A stretch of 49,153 bases of DNA from Oscillospiraceae bacterium (GTDB taxonomy: Bacteria > Bacillota > Clostridia > Saccharofermentanales > Saccharofermentanaceae). The stretch is from positions 1 through 49,153 of the forward strand of contig CADAKH010000021.1 in assembly GCA_902788505.1 (NCBI GenBank). Direction: 5' to 3'. Positions 16,567 through 25,281 of the stretch are shown piece after piece. Position numbers and translations under genes: made by a program. Under the pieces are notes generated by a model. The model made no database searches. It was not told where the DNA came from and saw nothing but the letters and a program-made list of their open reading frames with translations. Each line of letters starts with the position of its first letter. Positions within the stretch are counted from its first letter, which is position 1.

Positions 16567-17370
16567 ATGCACCAGAAAATCGCGATCATAACAGGCAGCT
16601 CTTCAGGCATAGGAAAGGCATTTTTAGAACTTGTTGCCGGTGATAAAGGCGAATACTTCAAGACTCCATTCGATGAGATCTGGGCTGTCGCAAGGCGCAG
16701 GGATGCGCTTGAAGAGATCGCGGCTTCCGTGAACGGTGTTAAGGTTGTTCCGGTTGCAGCAGATCTTTCGGATAATTCGGGAATAAAGATAATCGAAGAT
16801 AAACTCAAGGCAGAAGAGCCTGTTGTGGGTCTGCTTATTAACTCGGCAGGAATGGGAATCAAGGGTACTGTCATGGAAAAGACAGCAGAAGCGCTTGATA
16901 ACACCATAAGGATCAACTGCAGTGCTTTAAGTCAGATGATCAGGATCACGGTTCCCTATATGAAGCCTCTTGATAACACTAAAGCGAAGATAATCAATAT
17001 CGCATCATCTGCGGGATTTCTTCCACAGCCCGGGTTTGCATGCTATGCGGCAAGCAAGTCGTATGTGATCTCTTTTTCGAGAGCGATGGGATGTGAACTT
17101 AAGAGCAGTGGAATTGATGTCATGGCAGTATGCCCGGGTCCTGTTGCTACTGATTTCCAAAGAAGAGCAACTGAAGGAAAGCAGGCTGATTTTACCGACT
17201 GGCGCAAGAACTTTGTTATCGATCCGGTGAGTCTTTCAAAAAAATCGCTCAAGGCCTCTTTAAAGGGACGAAGGATGCTTGTGTATCCTTTTTCGCAAAA
17301 GCTTTTGCACCTTGCCTCAAAGATAGTTCCAATATCCTGGATACTGGCTTTTGAGAGCAAGTCCTTATAA
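16567..17370 (+). CDS. Short-chain dehydrogenase/reductase
   Basis: 267 residues, classical SDR fold. Cofactor motif TGSSSGIGKA (residues 9-18), INSAGMGIKG, catalytic Ser in NIASSAGF and YAASK with the Tyr/Lys pair, then CPGPVATDF. RRRD after the second strand suggests NADP(H). The C-terminal tail is hydrophobic (IVPISWILAF), as in SDRs acting on lipid or sterol-like substrates. Substrate unknown. AGGAGAAGC precedes the ATG. It lies 59 bases after the radical SAM gene and 23 before the SCP2-like gene; co-transcription is likely, but a shared pathway with the radical SAM enzyme is not shown. Confidence 0.9.
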   Translation: MHQKIAIITGSSSGIGKAFLELVAGDKGEYFKTPFDEIWAVARRRDALEEIAASVNGVKVVPVAADLSDNSGIKIIEDKLKAEEPVVGLLINSAGMGIKGTVMEKTAEALDNTIRINCSALSQMIRITVPYMKPLDNTKAKIINIASSAGFLPQPGFACYAASKSYVISFSRAMGCELKSSGIDVMAVCPGPVATDFQRRATEGKQADFTDWRKNFVIDPVSLSKKSLKASLKGRRMLVYPFSQKLLHLASKIVPISWILAFESKSL

Positions 17371-17393
17371 TACAAGTAGAAAGGGTGATCTAA

Positions 17394-17729
17394 ATGCAGA
17401 AGAAGAAAATCGAACCGACATTTGGCAGTATTTTCAAAGCAGTTGAAGAGAGAGCTAAGAAGACATCTTTCCTTCAGGACACGGCTACACAAATTACCTT
17501 GAACGGTAATCTCGACAACCTGCCGCTCTACGTAAAGATCGAAGACGGCATTCCTGAGGTGGCACCTTACGAATATATCAACGCTCCTTTCTATATCGAT
17601 GCTGATGCAGAGACATTCGCCTCTGTCCTGAACGGAGACAAGAGTTTTGTTGTTGCAGTCTCACAGGGAAGCATAACGATCAATGGTGATGCCGCTCAGG
17701 CACTGGTTTTCTGTTCGAAACTTTTCTGA
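17394..17729 (+). CDS. SCP2-like sterol/lipid-binding domain protein
   Basis: 111 residues, no TM or signal peptide. The C-terminal half resembles the SCP2 sterol-carrier fold (APFYIDADAETFASVLNG, VVAVSQGSITINGDAAQAL), in which a beta sheet and helix hold a hydrophobic ligand. It follows the SDR by 23 bases; an SDR next to an SCP2 protein suggests handling of a hydrophobic substrate, which is inference. AAAGGGTG lies 9 bases before the ATG. Family assignment rests on pattern only. Confidence 0.65.
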   Translation: MQKKKIEPTFGSIFKAVEERAKKTSFLQDTATQITLNGNLDNLPLYVKIEDGIPEVAPYEYINAPFYIDADAETFASVLNGDKSFVVAVSQGSITINGDAAQALVFCSKLF

Positions 17730-17901
17730 AATAAGTATTTATATTTTATTCATCAGTTGTTTAGGTTTTGGTGCTTTGTACCTAACAATTGTCTTATATC
17801 TTATAGGCAGAAGGAATTGATACGGGCAGTGTAGGTTGCTCTTGATTTTGTCGTGTTGTTTTGATTTTTGGTCAGATACTACAAAAACCACTCAATACAT
17901 A

Positions 17902-17931
17902 TGAGCAACTTGCTCACACATTTGATATAAT
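17902..17931 (+). promoter_or_regulatory. Extended -10 promoter with palindromic operator, leaderless start
   Basis: TGATATAAT (17923-17931) is a perfect extended -10 box; the expected transcription start (about 17938) lies 2 bases before the ATG at 17940, so the mRNA should be leaderless or nearly so. In the -35 region lies a perfect 15-base palindrome, TGAGCAA-C-TTGCTCA (17902-17916), centred near -30, placed like a repressor site. The rest of the gap (17730-17901) is AT-rich and holds a weaker TTAGGT...ACCTAA repeat but no gene. Confidence 0.55.
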
Positions 17932-17939
17932 AAAACGGT

Positions 17940-19517
17940 ATGGCTATTACACTTAATGGAATTTTTAGAGATAAGATGGTTTTCCAGTGGGGCGCAGAGC
18001 TCCGCATTTTCGGTTATTCCGATAAGACCTGTGTTATCAAATCCACTCTTTTAAAAGATGGTGAAGAGATTTCCACCGGCACATGCGGGACTGAGCAGGA
18101 CGGAAGTTTTCTCGTTTGTCTTGATCCGGTTGAAGAGCCGGGCGGTCCTTACGAGATAAAGATCTTCGAAGATGACAACGAAGCCGGTGTGATCCGCGAT
18201 GTCTATGCAGGTGAGGTATGGCTTGCTGCAGGCGGCGGCAATATGGACTATCCTCTCTTCCGTTCCGAATTTGCCAAGTTCATTATTCCCAAGATCGGTA
18301 ATACCGAGATCAGATATTATAAGGTTCCTGCTTTCGGCCATATGAATGAAGAGCAGGCCAGAGCTGAAGCTGCCACTGAATGGGTCGATGTCAACAGTGA
18401 GACAGCAGGTGACATGAGCGCCGTTGCTTTCTACTTTGCAAGAGAACTTGAATCAAGACTTGATGCAAAGATCGGCATTATCCAGTGCTGTGCTACGAGA
18501 TCAACAATTGATAACTGGCAAAGTGTTGAGTCGCTTCTGTCCACGAAAGAGGGAAGACAGTATATCAAGGATTTCGATGATGCGGCTTCCGAGCTGACAC
18601 CTGAGGAATTTGACAAGGCCGAAGCCGAGTATAAAAAGAGTTATGAGCAGTATCAGGAACTCCTTATGGCTGCTCTTGAAGAAGATCCCTGGATGACATA
18701 TCCGGAAGCTGATGCAAAGATCGGACCTGCACCCTGGCCGGCACCTGTCGGTCCAAAGTCTGCAAGACATCCGGGCGCTGCTTTCGAATGCATGATCTTA
18801 AGAATTGCACCTTACACATTAAGAGGGGTCATCTTCTATCAGGGTGAGGCAGATACTGAAGGACATCAGTCTGAATACGGACATGTTTTCGAGACCATGA
18901 TCAAGGAATGGCGCGACGTATTCTTCGATGACCAGCTCCCGTTCATCTTCTGCCAGCTTCCTATGTATATTTCCAAAGACCGCAAATATATGGGCTACGA
19001 CGATATGTCATGGCCGCTTCTCCGTGAGCAGCAGCAGATCGTTGCAATCGACATGCCCAATGTCTATATGGCAGTCACGGTAGACTGCGGTGAGTTCAAC
19101 AACCTGTTCCCGGCTGACAAGAAGACTCCGGGCGACAGACTTGCGCTTCTTGCAGAGAAGTTTGTTTATGGCTTCGAGAAGGTCGAAGCTGTTTCTCCTT
19201 TCATCATAGATGCAAGAAGAGGCGAGGGCGTTGAGATCACATTCGGCGGAGATTACCTCCTCTTGAACCTCACAACAGGATTCGGTCCGGACGATTCCGG
19301 ATTTGAAGTTGCAGGTGAGGACGGAGAGTTCTATCCGGCAGAGGCCAATGTTGACTTCGACGGTAAGACTATCCTTCTCTCATGCCCCATGGTCGAATTT
19401 CCTTCCAAGGTGAGATATGCATTCTTCTCATATGGTCCTACACCGCTTCATGCTCAGAACGGACTTACTGCTACGCCTTTCCAGGTAAGGATCGATAAGG
19501 ATCTTGGCGGAGCTTGA
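17940..19517 (+). CDS. Sialate O-acetylesterase-family (SGNH) protein with catalytic residues lost
   Basis: 525 residues, no signal peptide. The overall layout follows 9-O-acetylesterase-type SGNH hydrolases: N-terminal beta domain (GIFRDKMVFQWG), GEVWLAAGGGNMDYPL, FYFARELESRLDAKIGII, GVIFYQGEADTEGH, QLPFIFCQLPMY, and DCGEFNNLFPADK...GDRLALLA. Where active members have GQSNM the sequence reads GGGNM, so the nucleophile Ser is Gly100 (codon 18237-18239). Where they have DIHP it reads NLFP, so the Asp and His are Asn388 and Phe390. All three expected catalytic positions are replaced while the fold motifs remain, so it is probably a non-catalytic, perhaps carbohydrate-binding, cytoplasmic protein. 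The CBS-domain gene starts 1 base after its stop. Confidence 0.85.
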   Translation: MAITLNGIFRDKMVFQWGAELRIFGYSDKTCVIKSTLLKDGEEISTGTCGTEQDGSFLVCLDPVEEPGGPYEIKIFEDDNEAGVIRDVYAGEVWLAAGGGNMDYPLFRSEFAKFIIPKIGNTEIRYYKVPAFGHMNEEQARAEAATEWVDVNSETAGDMSAVAFYFARELESRLDAKIGIIQCCATRSTIDNWQSVESLLSTKEGRQYIKDFDDAASELTPEEFDKAEAEYKKSYEQYQELLMAALEEDPWMTYPEADAKIGPAPWPAPVGPKSARHPGAAFECMILRIAPYTLRGVIFYQGEADTEGHQSEYGHVFETMIKEWRDVFFDDQLPFIFCQLPMYISKDRKYMGYDDMSWPLLREQQQIVAIDMPNVYMAVTVDCGEFNNLFPADKKTPGDRLALLAEKFVYGFEKVEAVSPFIIDARRGEGVEITFGGDYLLLNLTTGFGPDDSGFEVAGEDGEFYPAEANVDFDGKTILLSCPMVEFPSKVRYAFFSYGPTPLHAQNGLTATPFQVRIDKDLGGA

Positions 19518-19518
19518 T

Positions 19519-19950
19519 ATGAATATTGCTTTTTTTACCCGTCCGAAGCAGGAGATCACCTACCTATATTCAGACTATACAGTCCGTCAGGCACTCGAAA
19601 AGATGCACAGCAGCTCTTATATGGCTGTTCCTGTGCTTGACCGCGAAGGCCATTACATTGCAACTGTAAGCGAGGGTGATCTTCTCTGGTTCATCGTAAA
19701 GGGCGAGGGCGGTGAACCGCACACAATGGCAATAGAGAGCTTAGAACAGTTCAAGCTCACGGATATCGGACTAAACACACATAAAAACCAGCCGGTATCG
19801 ATAAGTTCTTCTATCGAAGACCTGATCATAAGATCGATGGAGACCAACTTTGTGCCGATAACCGATGACCGCGGAATATTCATAGGGATAGTCACCAGAA
19901 GGTCCATTATCAAACACTATTACGAGAAAAACATACTGCCGCACGAGTAA
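19519..19950 (+). CDS. CBS-domain pair protein
   Basis: 143 residues: two tandem CBS motifs (VRQALEKMHSSSYMAVPVLD...GHYIATVSEGDLLWFI and SSSIEDLIIRSMETNFVPITD...GIVTRRSIIKHYYEK), forming one Bateman module that normally binds adenine nucleotides. There is no other domain, so it probably regulates a partner. An in-frame TTG at 19504 lies inside the previous gene; the ATG at 19519 with GGCGGAG upstream is preferred. Tight coupling to the esterase-like gene suggests they act together; partner and ligand are unknown. Confidence 0.88.
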   Translation: MNIAFFTRPKQEITYLYSDYTVRQALEKMHSSSYMAVPVLDREGHYIATVSEGDLLWFIVKGEGGEPHTMAIESLEQFKLTDIGLNTHKNQPVSISSSIEDLIIRSMETNFVPITDDRGIFIGIVTRRSIIKHYYEKNILPHE

Positions 19951-19974
19951 GCCCCGTACGGCAGTTTTTATTTT
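19935..19974 (+). terminator. Rho-independent terminator after the CBS gene
   Basis: ACTGCCGCACG (19935-19945) pairs with CGTACGGCAGT (19955-19965) with one mismatch, followed by TTTTATTTT. The left arm overlaps the last codons. It separates the CBS gene from the convergent LCP gene. Confidence 0.8.
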
Positions 19975-19994
19975 GTCTGATTGTCAGGAATCTG

Positions 19995-21614
19995 TTATTC
20001 CACGTCTTCGTCCGTAAGTGTCTCGCCGTCAAGGACTCTGTCAATGAGGTCCTGACCCTGATAAACAGTGCTCATGTAAGGATAAGTGACATAGAGATCC
20101 TCATATGGTGCGGAGTATGTTGTGTCCATACCGCCCCATCCTGTAACAGCATAGGTCTGGATATTCCATTCTGCCAGATCATTTAACTGCATTCTGACAA
20201 GTGTATCGATCTCATCGGACTCCATATTTGTGACGATGTAGCCGTCGAGATCATCAAGGATCGTCTGGTAATTCAGGATGAGAGTAGGAGAAGAGGTGAC
20301 CTTATTGAAGATTGCCGTGATAAGTCTCATCTGGTTCTGTCCTCTCATGTTGTCGCCTTCTGCAAATGCATACCTCTCGCGAGCGAAAACAACTGCTTCC
20401 TCACCGTTTATCGTTATCTCGCCTTCAGGGAAATAACAGCCTCTTCCGCTGAATTCACGGGGATTGTAGAAGGTGATTCCGCCAATATCATCAACAAGCT
20501 TTTCGGCACCTGTAAAATTGATCTGGACATAATAGTTGATGTCGCAGTCGTAAAGATTCTCAAGACCGGTGATCGAACAATCGACACCGTAAAGACCCAG
20601 GTGTGTAAGCTTATCTTCAGTTCCTACACTTGATCTCGGATTGGGAACATAGTAATCACGGGGTGTATTTACAAGAAGTATTTGCTTGGTCTGGGGATTT
20701 ACAACCATAAGGATATTTACGTCACTTCTTTCGGTTGCAAAATATTCATCTCTTGTATCTGATCCGCTGATATAGACGATGAATGGTTCGACATCGATAT
20801 TGTCAACTGCGCTGGTAGCGGGCTTGATCTCTACGGGTTTGTCGTAATTGCCCTTGGAATAAGGATTCGAGGCTTCAGCAGCTGCGAATTCGGATTCGGT
20901 AATCTCAATTGAAGTGATCAGCTTGGTCTGATCGTTCCAGTTGGAGAACAGGCTTGATTCTTTGAGAGTTCCAAGATAAGTCTGGTTGATGACTGCAACC
21001 TGAATATCCTTGTGATAGAAGTCTATTCCGAGAACGGAGAAATTCTTATAGTCGGTAACATTGATCTCAGATGCAAGTTCGCTCTTGATCTTTGTAACAG
21101 CTGCAAATGAAGCAGGACCGTCATTTCCTCCTATAACACCGAATTTAAGACTCTTGCAGTCAGCAAGGCTTGTTGCGGTGCTGGTTGAAAGAACGTAGAC
21201 ATTCATTGTTTCTACGACCGGCTCTGCCTGTTCTGAGACTGTCGGAGCAGTAGTGATGTTCTCGACAGTTTGATTAATGCTTCCGAACAGATTGCCGACA
21301 TAAACGGATGTAACAGTGATTGCTGCTGCAAGAAAGATACCGGTAAATCTGCGGAAGTTTTTGCCGAGATTCTCCTTTTTGCCTCCGAAAAAGAGAAGCG
21401 AGCTGATCAGAGCTAATACCAAAACGACTCCGGCTGCAATTTCAAGCATCCACAAAGGGAACATGCCGAGATTTAAAGCGCTGAGAAATAAGAAACCGGA
21501 GGCAACCGCCTGTATTACCAGGATGATGCCGGCAACGACACCCCATTTGAGCGTAACCTTTCTCTGGGCAGCTTTCTTTTCTTGTTCGATTCTTTTTTTA
21601 GCTGAATGTTTCAT
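19995..21614 (-). CDS. LytR-CpsA-Psr (LCP) family cell-wall glycopolymer transferase
   Basis: 539 residues. A basic N-terminus, three TM helices (about 25-125), an extracellular region of about 125 residues resembling a solute-binding-like insert (GVIGGNDGPASFAAVTKIKS), then the LCP domain from about 275: FIVYISGSDTRDE, RSDVNILMVVNPQTKQILLVNTPRDYYV, DKLTHLGLYG and VVFARERYAFAEGDNMRGQNQ hold the Asp/Arg residues that bind the polyprenyl phosphate in this family. The role is attaching teichoic-acid-like or capsular polymers to peptidoglycan outside the membrane. Start ATG preceded by AAGGAAG. It lies 20 bases downstream of the next listed minus-strand gene and probably shares its transcript. 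Confidence 0.92.
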   Translation of the reverse strand: MKHSAKKRIEQEKKAAQRKVTLKWGVVAGIILVIQAVASGFLFLSALNLGMFPLWMLEIAAGVVLVLALISSLLFFGGKKENLGKNFRRFTGIFLAAAITVTSVYVGNLFGSINQTVENITTAPTVSEQAEPVVETMNVYVLSTSTATSLADCKSLKFGVIGGNDGPASFAAVTKIKSELASEINVTDYKNFSVLGIDFYHKDIQVAVINQTYLGTLKESSLFSNWNDQTKLITSIEITESEFAAAEASNPYSKGNYDKPVEIKPATSAVDNIDVEPFIVYISGSDTRDEYFATERSDVNILMVVNPQTKQILLVNTPRDYYVPNPRSSVGTEDKLTHLGLYGVDCSITGLENLYDCDINYYVQINFTGAEKLVDDIGGITFYNPREFSGRGCYFPEGEITINGEEAVVFARERYAFAEGDNMRGQNQMRLITAIFNKVTSSPTLILNYQTILDDLDGYIVTNMESDEIDTLVRMQLNDLAEWNIQTYAVTGWGGMDTTYSAPYEDLYVTYPYMSTVYQGQDLIDRVLDGETLTDEDVE

Positions 21615-21634
21615 GATTTCTTCCTTATAAATAA

Positions 21635-23017
21635 TCAGATTGATTCCGCAGCTGTCTTTTTGCTTTTACGGCGCAGTTTGCGTTTCATCTTTTTGGTTTC
21701 TTTTATCTCCTGTTTGACAGGCTCGTAATCCTTGATATCCAGCATTTCCGAAAGCATCGGGACCTCGGGTTTATAACGTGATGACATGACGAATTCTATC
21801 TTGCGGTCTTCTGTGCGGATCCTTAAAAATCTCGCGCACTGCTCGATATATACAGGCTTGCCTTCAAACTTTTCGCGGAGTTCATTCCACGAAATGATAT
21901 AAGGTTTGCGGATAAGTCTGTTGTATACAAGATCGATAGTATCGCCGTCTTTGACAAGCCATACTCTTGAGCGCTTGGCAAGCCTTGCGTAGCCGTGGAA
22001 TGTATATACCGACATGGCAAGCTCCATCATCGGATAGAGTTTGCGGATTTTCCCCGGGACGTGTTTCTCGATTCTCGGAACGGGATCATTGCGTTTGAAT
22101 ATCCTGCGGAGAACCGTGTAGATATAGACATCTTTATAGTACTGGGACACTCTCTTCAGGATCCTGAAAAGAAACAGACCCGCAATCGCAAGATGAACGC
22201 TTACGATGAAGCTTACTACAGGTGCAAAGAGCTGAAGGAGCAAAAGGATAATGTGAAGGATTGCCTTGATTATCTGCCAGATAAGGCTTGTGCCTTTAAC
22301 AGGGACAGCTGCTACGATAATCTCCCAGTTATCCATACAAGTGTATGTGCAGTAGTAGAAGATGGTGATGGCGATAATGGTGATGCCGGCAAGGACATAT
22401 GTATGCCATCCGGTTGAGGATGCTTTATCCGGAGCAGCGTAAAGTGCAACTGTTTTCGAAACCAGCGCGGCGCCCTTTACTCCCGGAGGATCTGCCTCCA
22501 AAGCCTCGTTCGTTACAAACGGAAGGAGAGTAATAGAGACGGTGCAGATATATCCTACGAACTTATCGAGTTTATCTATCGTCTCTTCAGATACCATCTT
22601 TGATTCTGCAAAAGAGTGGATAACGATAAGGGCAACTGCTATAAGCGTAAGGAAAACTGCCGCATAGGGATTGGCTATCGGAAGCTTGCCGACTTCTCTT
22701 ATGATCGGAATGCCGTTAAGGAAATCAGCAAAGTTATTGAGGGCAACTGAATCGGGAGAGTAGATGGCCGCATTCTCAAAAGAACCGAGTATGGCCAGAA
22801 CAGCCATAGTAGCAGAAGGGTTGATAGATGCCGTGACTGCAGTGGAGAAAGCACCGGCATAGCAAGCCATGTCAGTAGCAAAGCTTACTGTATCAGGTTC
22901 AAATAAAGGTTTAAATCCCGCTGCAAGGCTTACCATAGGGATCAGGGCAATGCACATTAGCGTTGTTAAAACGCCTGCGGCTCTTTTTATATGGGTCCTT
23001 TTAGTATCAAGGCTCAT
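21635..23017 (-). CDS. Polytopic membrane protein of unknown function
   Basis: 460 residues; family not recognised. Seven or so hydrophobic helices (from a signal-like first helix at about 14-33 to a pair near 250-290), then a basic cytoplasmic domain of about 165 residues (RIFKRNDPVPRIEK, DTIDLVYNRLIRKPYIISW, RFLRIRTEDRKIEFVM) with a Lys/Arg-rich end. A longer reading from 23056 is open, but the ATG at 23017 has a strong purine-rich site (AAAGGGGGGGAGC) just upstream and gives a normal hydrophobic N-terminus. It precedes the LCP gene on the same strand, so a cell-wall polymer role is possible but not shown. Confidence 0.75.
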   Translation of the reverse strand: MSLDTKRTHIKRAAGVLTTLMCIALIPMVSLAAGFKPLFEPDTVSFATDMACYAGAFSTAVTASINPSATMAVLAILGSFENAAIYSPDSVALNNFADFLNGIPIIREVGKLPIANPYAAVFLTLIAVALIVIHSFAESKMVSEETIDKLDKFVGYICTVSITLLPFVTNEALEADPPGVKGAALVSKTVALYAAPDKASSTGWHTYVLAGITIIAITIFYYCTYTCMDNWEIIVAAVPVKGTSLIWQIIKAILHIILLLLQLFAPVVSFIVSVHLAIAGLFLFRILKRVSQYYKDVYIYTVLRRIFKRNDPVPRIEKHVPGKIRKLYPMMELAMSVYTFHGYARLAKRSRVWLVKDGDTIDLVYNRLIRKPYIISWNELREKFEGKPVYIEQCARFLRIRTEDRKIEFVMSSRYKPEVPMLSEMLDIKDYEPVKQEIKETKKMKRKLRRKSKKTAAESI

Positions 23018-23147
23018 AATGCTCCCCCCCTTTCTTATGGCTGAAATCAGCTTCAAATTGCCTGAAGGACAATCACTTTATACCTTATTAACGCTTATGA
23101 GCGCAAGTGAAACCATAAATAAAATTTATATTATTATAAATATAAGT

Positions 23148-23173
23148 CATGTGCTATTTAGCTAAATCACATG
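23148..23173. promoter_or_regulatory. Imperfect palindrome in divergent promoter region
   Basis: CATGTG at 23148-23153 and CACATG at 23168-23173 flank ATTTAGCTAAAT, giving arms CATGTG(CT)ATTTAG and CTAAATCACATG that pair except for a two-base bulge. It lies in the AT-rich spacer (23018-23223) between the minus-strand membrane operon and the response regulator gene, about 64 bases upstream of the latter's predicted start. Confidence 0.35.
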
Positions 23174-23208
23174 GTTCAGGTTTATATAGACAGGCTTATA
23201 GAGTTAAG

Positions 23209-23217
23209 TGTTATACT
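23209..23217 (+). promoter_or_regulatory. Extended -10 promoter giving a leaderless response-regulator mRNA
   Basis: TGTTATACT (TG at 23209-23210, TATACT at 23212-23217). With standard spacing the transcript starts at 23224, the A of the response regulator ATG. No ribosome binding site precedes that ATG. Confidence 0.5.
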
Positions 23218-23223
23218 TTTCGC

Positions 23224-23910
23224 ATGAGATATAACGTTTTGATAATCGATGATGAGAAGGAACTCGCTGAATCCACATCCGAATACTTCAACATGATGGG
23301 TGTCAGTTCCAAATATGTTCTAACGTCTTCTGAGGCTTTGGATTTTTTCAAGGATAATGAGGCGGGCGTCATTTTGCTGGATATTAATCTCGGTGATGCA
23401 TCAGGTTTCTCGCTCTGCAAGACTTTAAGAGAGACCATAGATTCACCGATACTGTTTATAAGCGCAAGGTCTTCTGACGATGACATGGTCGTTGCATTGA
23501 ATATCGGAGGCGACGACTATATCACCAAACCTTATTCACTGAATGTCCTGTTTGCCAAGGTGAAGGCTGTGCTTAACAGATATGAATCATCAGGCAGAAA
23601 ATCCGGTGAGGGAATGGTATATGGTGATCTCAGGATCGATGAGGATGCCGGCATAGTTTATAAGAGCGGCAATGAAGTTGTGCTTACCGCTATGGAATAT
23701 AAGCTCCTGGTATATCTCGTAAACAACAGAAACAAGGTTATCAGTAAGGAAGAGATATTCAGCAATGTGTGGGAAGACAGCTTTGTTTCCGACGGCACTT
23801 TGAATGTTCATATAAGGCACCTGAGAGAAAAGCTCGAAGACGATCCGAACGAACCGGTATTCATTAAGACTGCAAGGGGCAGAGGATATCTTTTTAAGGC
23901 GGAAGGATAA
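23224..23910 (+). CDS. OmpR-family response regulator
   Basis: 228 residues. Receiver domain with acidic pocket (IIDDEKEL), phospho-acceptor Asp53 (VILLDINLGD), the Thr/Ser switch (ILFISARS) and Lys in ITKPYS; then an OmpR-type winged helix (VVLTAMEYKLLVYLV ... VSDGTLNVHIRHLREKLEDD ... TARGRGYLF). An open frame extends back to 23149, but MRYNVLIIDDEKE at 23224 is the natural start. The sensor kinase gene overlaps by one base. It probably controls the transporter genes from the direct repeat at 25200-25229. Confidence 0.95.
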   Translation: MRYNVLIIDDEKELAESTSEYFNMMGVSSKYVLTSSEALDFFKDNEAGVILLDINLGDASGFSLCKTLRETIDSPILFISARSSDDDMVVALNIGGDDYITKPYSLNVLFAKVKAVLNRYESSGRKSGEGMVYGDLRIDEDAGIVYKSGNEVVLTAMEYKLLVYLVNNRNKVISKEEIFSNVWEDSFVSDGTLNVHIRHLREKLEDDPNEPVFIKTARGRGYLFKAEG

Positions 23911-25184
23911 TGAAAAAACGCTTTGTTCTGCTTGCTGTCCTTCTGACGGTCATCCTTATAATCCCTGTTTTTTTCCTGAACTATGGGAAAAGGGTACCGG
24001 CAGGCTATCTTGATAATACTGCGGTGAACGTTCTCCTGAACGAGCTGTCAGATAACTGGGACATTATCAGTGTCAAAAACAGATCAATAGTCCCAAAGGC
24101 AGACGGCATCAGTTATGAAGTTATGGATAATAACGGTAAGATCCTTGTCAGGACTGAAACGGGGATGCCTGAAGATCTGGGTCGCGCAACATCGGAAAGA
24201 TATACGATGAGAGATATTAAGGTTGACGGCGAAGTGGTCGGGAAACTCCTGATCAGCAATGACTTTACATCGATGAGAAGCGAGACTCATAAAAACTATG
24301 AGAGAAGATTTATCATTGTGGCTCTTGTTGAGGCGTTGCTTATCGCACTATTTCTTCTATGGGTTTACAGAAACATCATTAAACCTTTTGAAGACCTTAA
24401 GGAATTTGCATCCGATATCGCATCCGGAGATCTCGACAAGCCTCTCAAGATGGACAGGGGAAATATCTTCGGAAGTTTTACCGAGAGCTTCGACATAATG
24501 AGGACCGAGCTCAGCGAAGCAAAACAGAAGGAGTATGAAGCACAGCGAAGCAAGATGGAGCTGGTGTCCCAGCTGTCTCATGATATCAAGACTCCTGTCG
24601 CTTCGATAAAGGCTCTGGGAGAGCTTTTGGAAGCACAGAGCACTGACCCGAAGACAAAGGAAAGGCTGGGTTCCATTGTCACCAAGGCTGACAACATTGA
24701 TGCCATGGTATCCGATCTGTTTACCGAGACCCTGACAGAGCTAAACGAGCTCAATGTGGAAACGTCTGAACAGGAGAGCAGGATCCTTGAAGGAATAATA
24801 AAAGATGCGGATCACATGGATCTGGTAACGGGCGGTAAGGTCGAGGGATGCATCATAATGTGCGATCCTTTGAGAGTTACCCAGGTCGTTAATAATATAA
24901 TCTTTAACTCCTATAAGTATGCCGGAACAAAGATACATCTCGAATCACATATAGAAGATGATTATCTGGTGGTTTCATTTACCGATGAAGGCGGCGGTGT
25001 CTCAAATGACGAGATCCCAATGATCACCAAGCGTTTCAGAAGAGGAGAGAATGCAAAAGGAAAGCCCGGTTCAGGACTGGGACTTGCCATTGCTTATGAG
25101 CTCATGGAAAAGATGGGCGGTGACCTTGAAGTTGCCAATGCGGATAAGGGCCTTCGTGTAAGACTCTTTTTCAAGATCGTCTGA
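23910..25184 (+). CDS. Sensor histidine kinase (HAMP, HisKA, HATPase)
   Basis: 424 residues. TM1 (4-24), an extracellular region of about 105 residues with no recognised domain, TM2 (about 132-152), HAMP linker, phospho-acceptor His224 in LSHDIKTPVAS, then the ATP-binding domain with N box (NNIIFNSYKYA), G1 (FTDEGGGVSND), F box (ITKRFRRGE) and G2 (GSGLGLAIAYELM). Overlaps the regulator's stop by one base (TAATG). Not the short-loop BceS type, so ligand sensing by its own ectodomain is possible. Confidence 0.94.
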   Translation: MKKRFVLLAVLLTVILIIPVFFLNYGKRVPAGYLDNTAVNVLLNELSDNWDIISVKNRSIVPKADGISYEVMDNNGKILVRTETGMPEDLGRATSERYTMRDIKVDGEVVGKLLISNDFTSMRSETHKNYERRFIIVALVEALLIALFLLWVYRNIIKPFEDLKEFASDIASGDLDKPLKMDRGNIFGSFTESFDIMRTELSEAKQKEYEAQRSKMELVSQLSHDIKTPVASIKALGELLEAQSTDPKTKERLGSIVTKADNIDAMVSDLFTETLTELNELNVETSEQESRILEGIIKDADHMDLVTGGKVEGCIIMCDPLRVTQVVNNIIFNSYKYAGTKIHLESHIEDDYLVVSFTDEGGGVSNDEIPMITKRFRRGENAKGKPGSGLGLAIAYELMEKMGGDLEVANADKGLRVRLFFKIV

Positions 25185-25199
25185 AAAATTAATCTTATC

Positions 25200-25229
25200 T
25201 TAAGGTTGGCGCAAAGTCAGTTAAGGTTG
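25200..25229 (+). promoter_or_regulatory. Direct repeat, probable response-regulator operator
   Basis: TTAAGGTTG occurs exactly at 25200-25208 and 25221-25229, 21 bases apart, i.e. two helical turns, in the gap between the kinase gene and the CARDB-like gene. Possible -10 boxes are TAGAAT (25237-25242) or TAACTA (25251-25256). Tandem, phased direct repeats upstream of a promoter are typical OmpR-family binding sites; assignment to the adjacent regulator is inference. Confidence 0.6.
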
Positions 25230-25281
25230 TTTTTTGTAGAATCTCCGTGATAACTAAAAATGGAAACGGAGATAGAACCAC

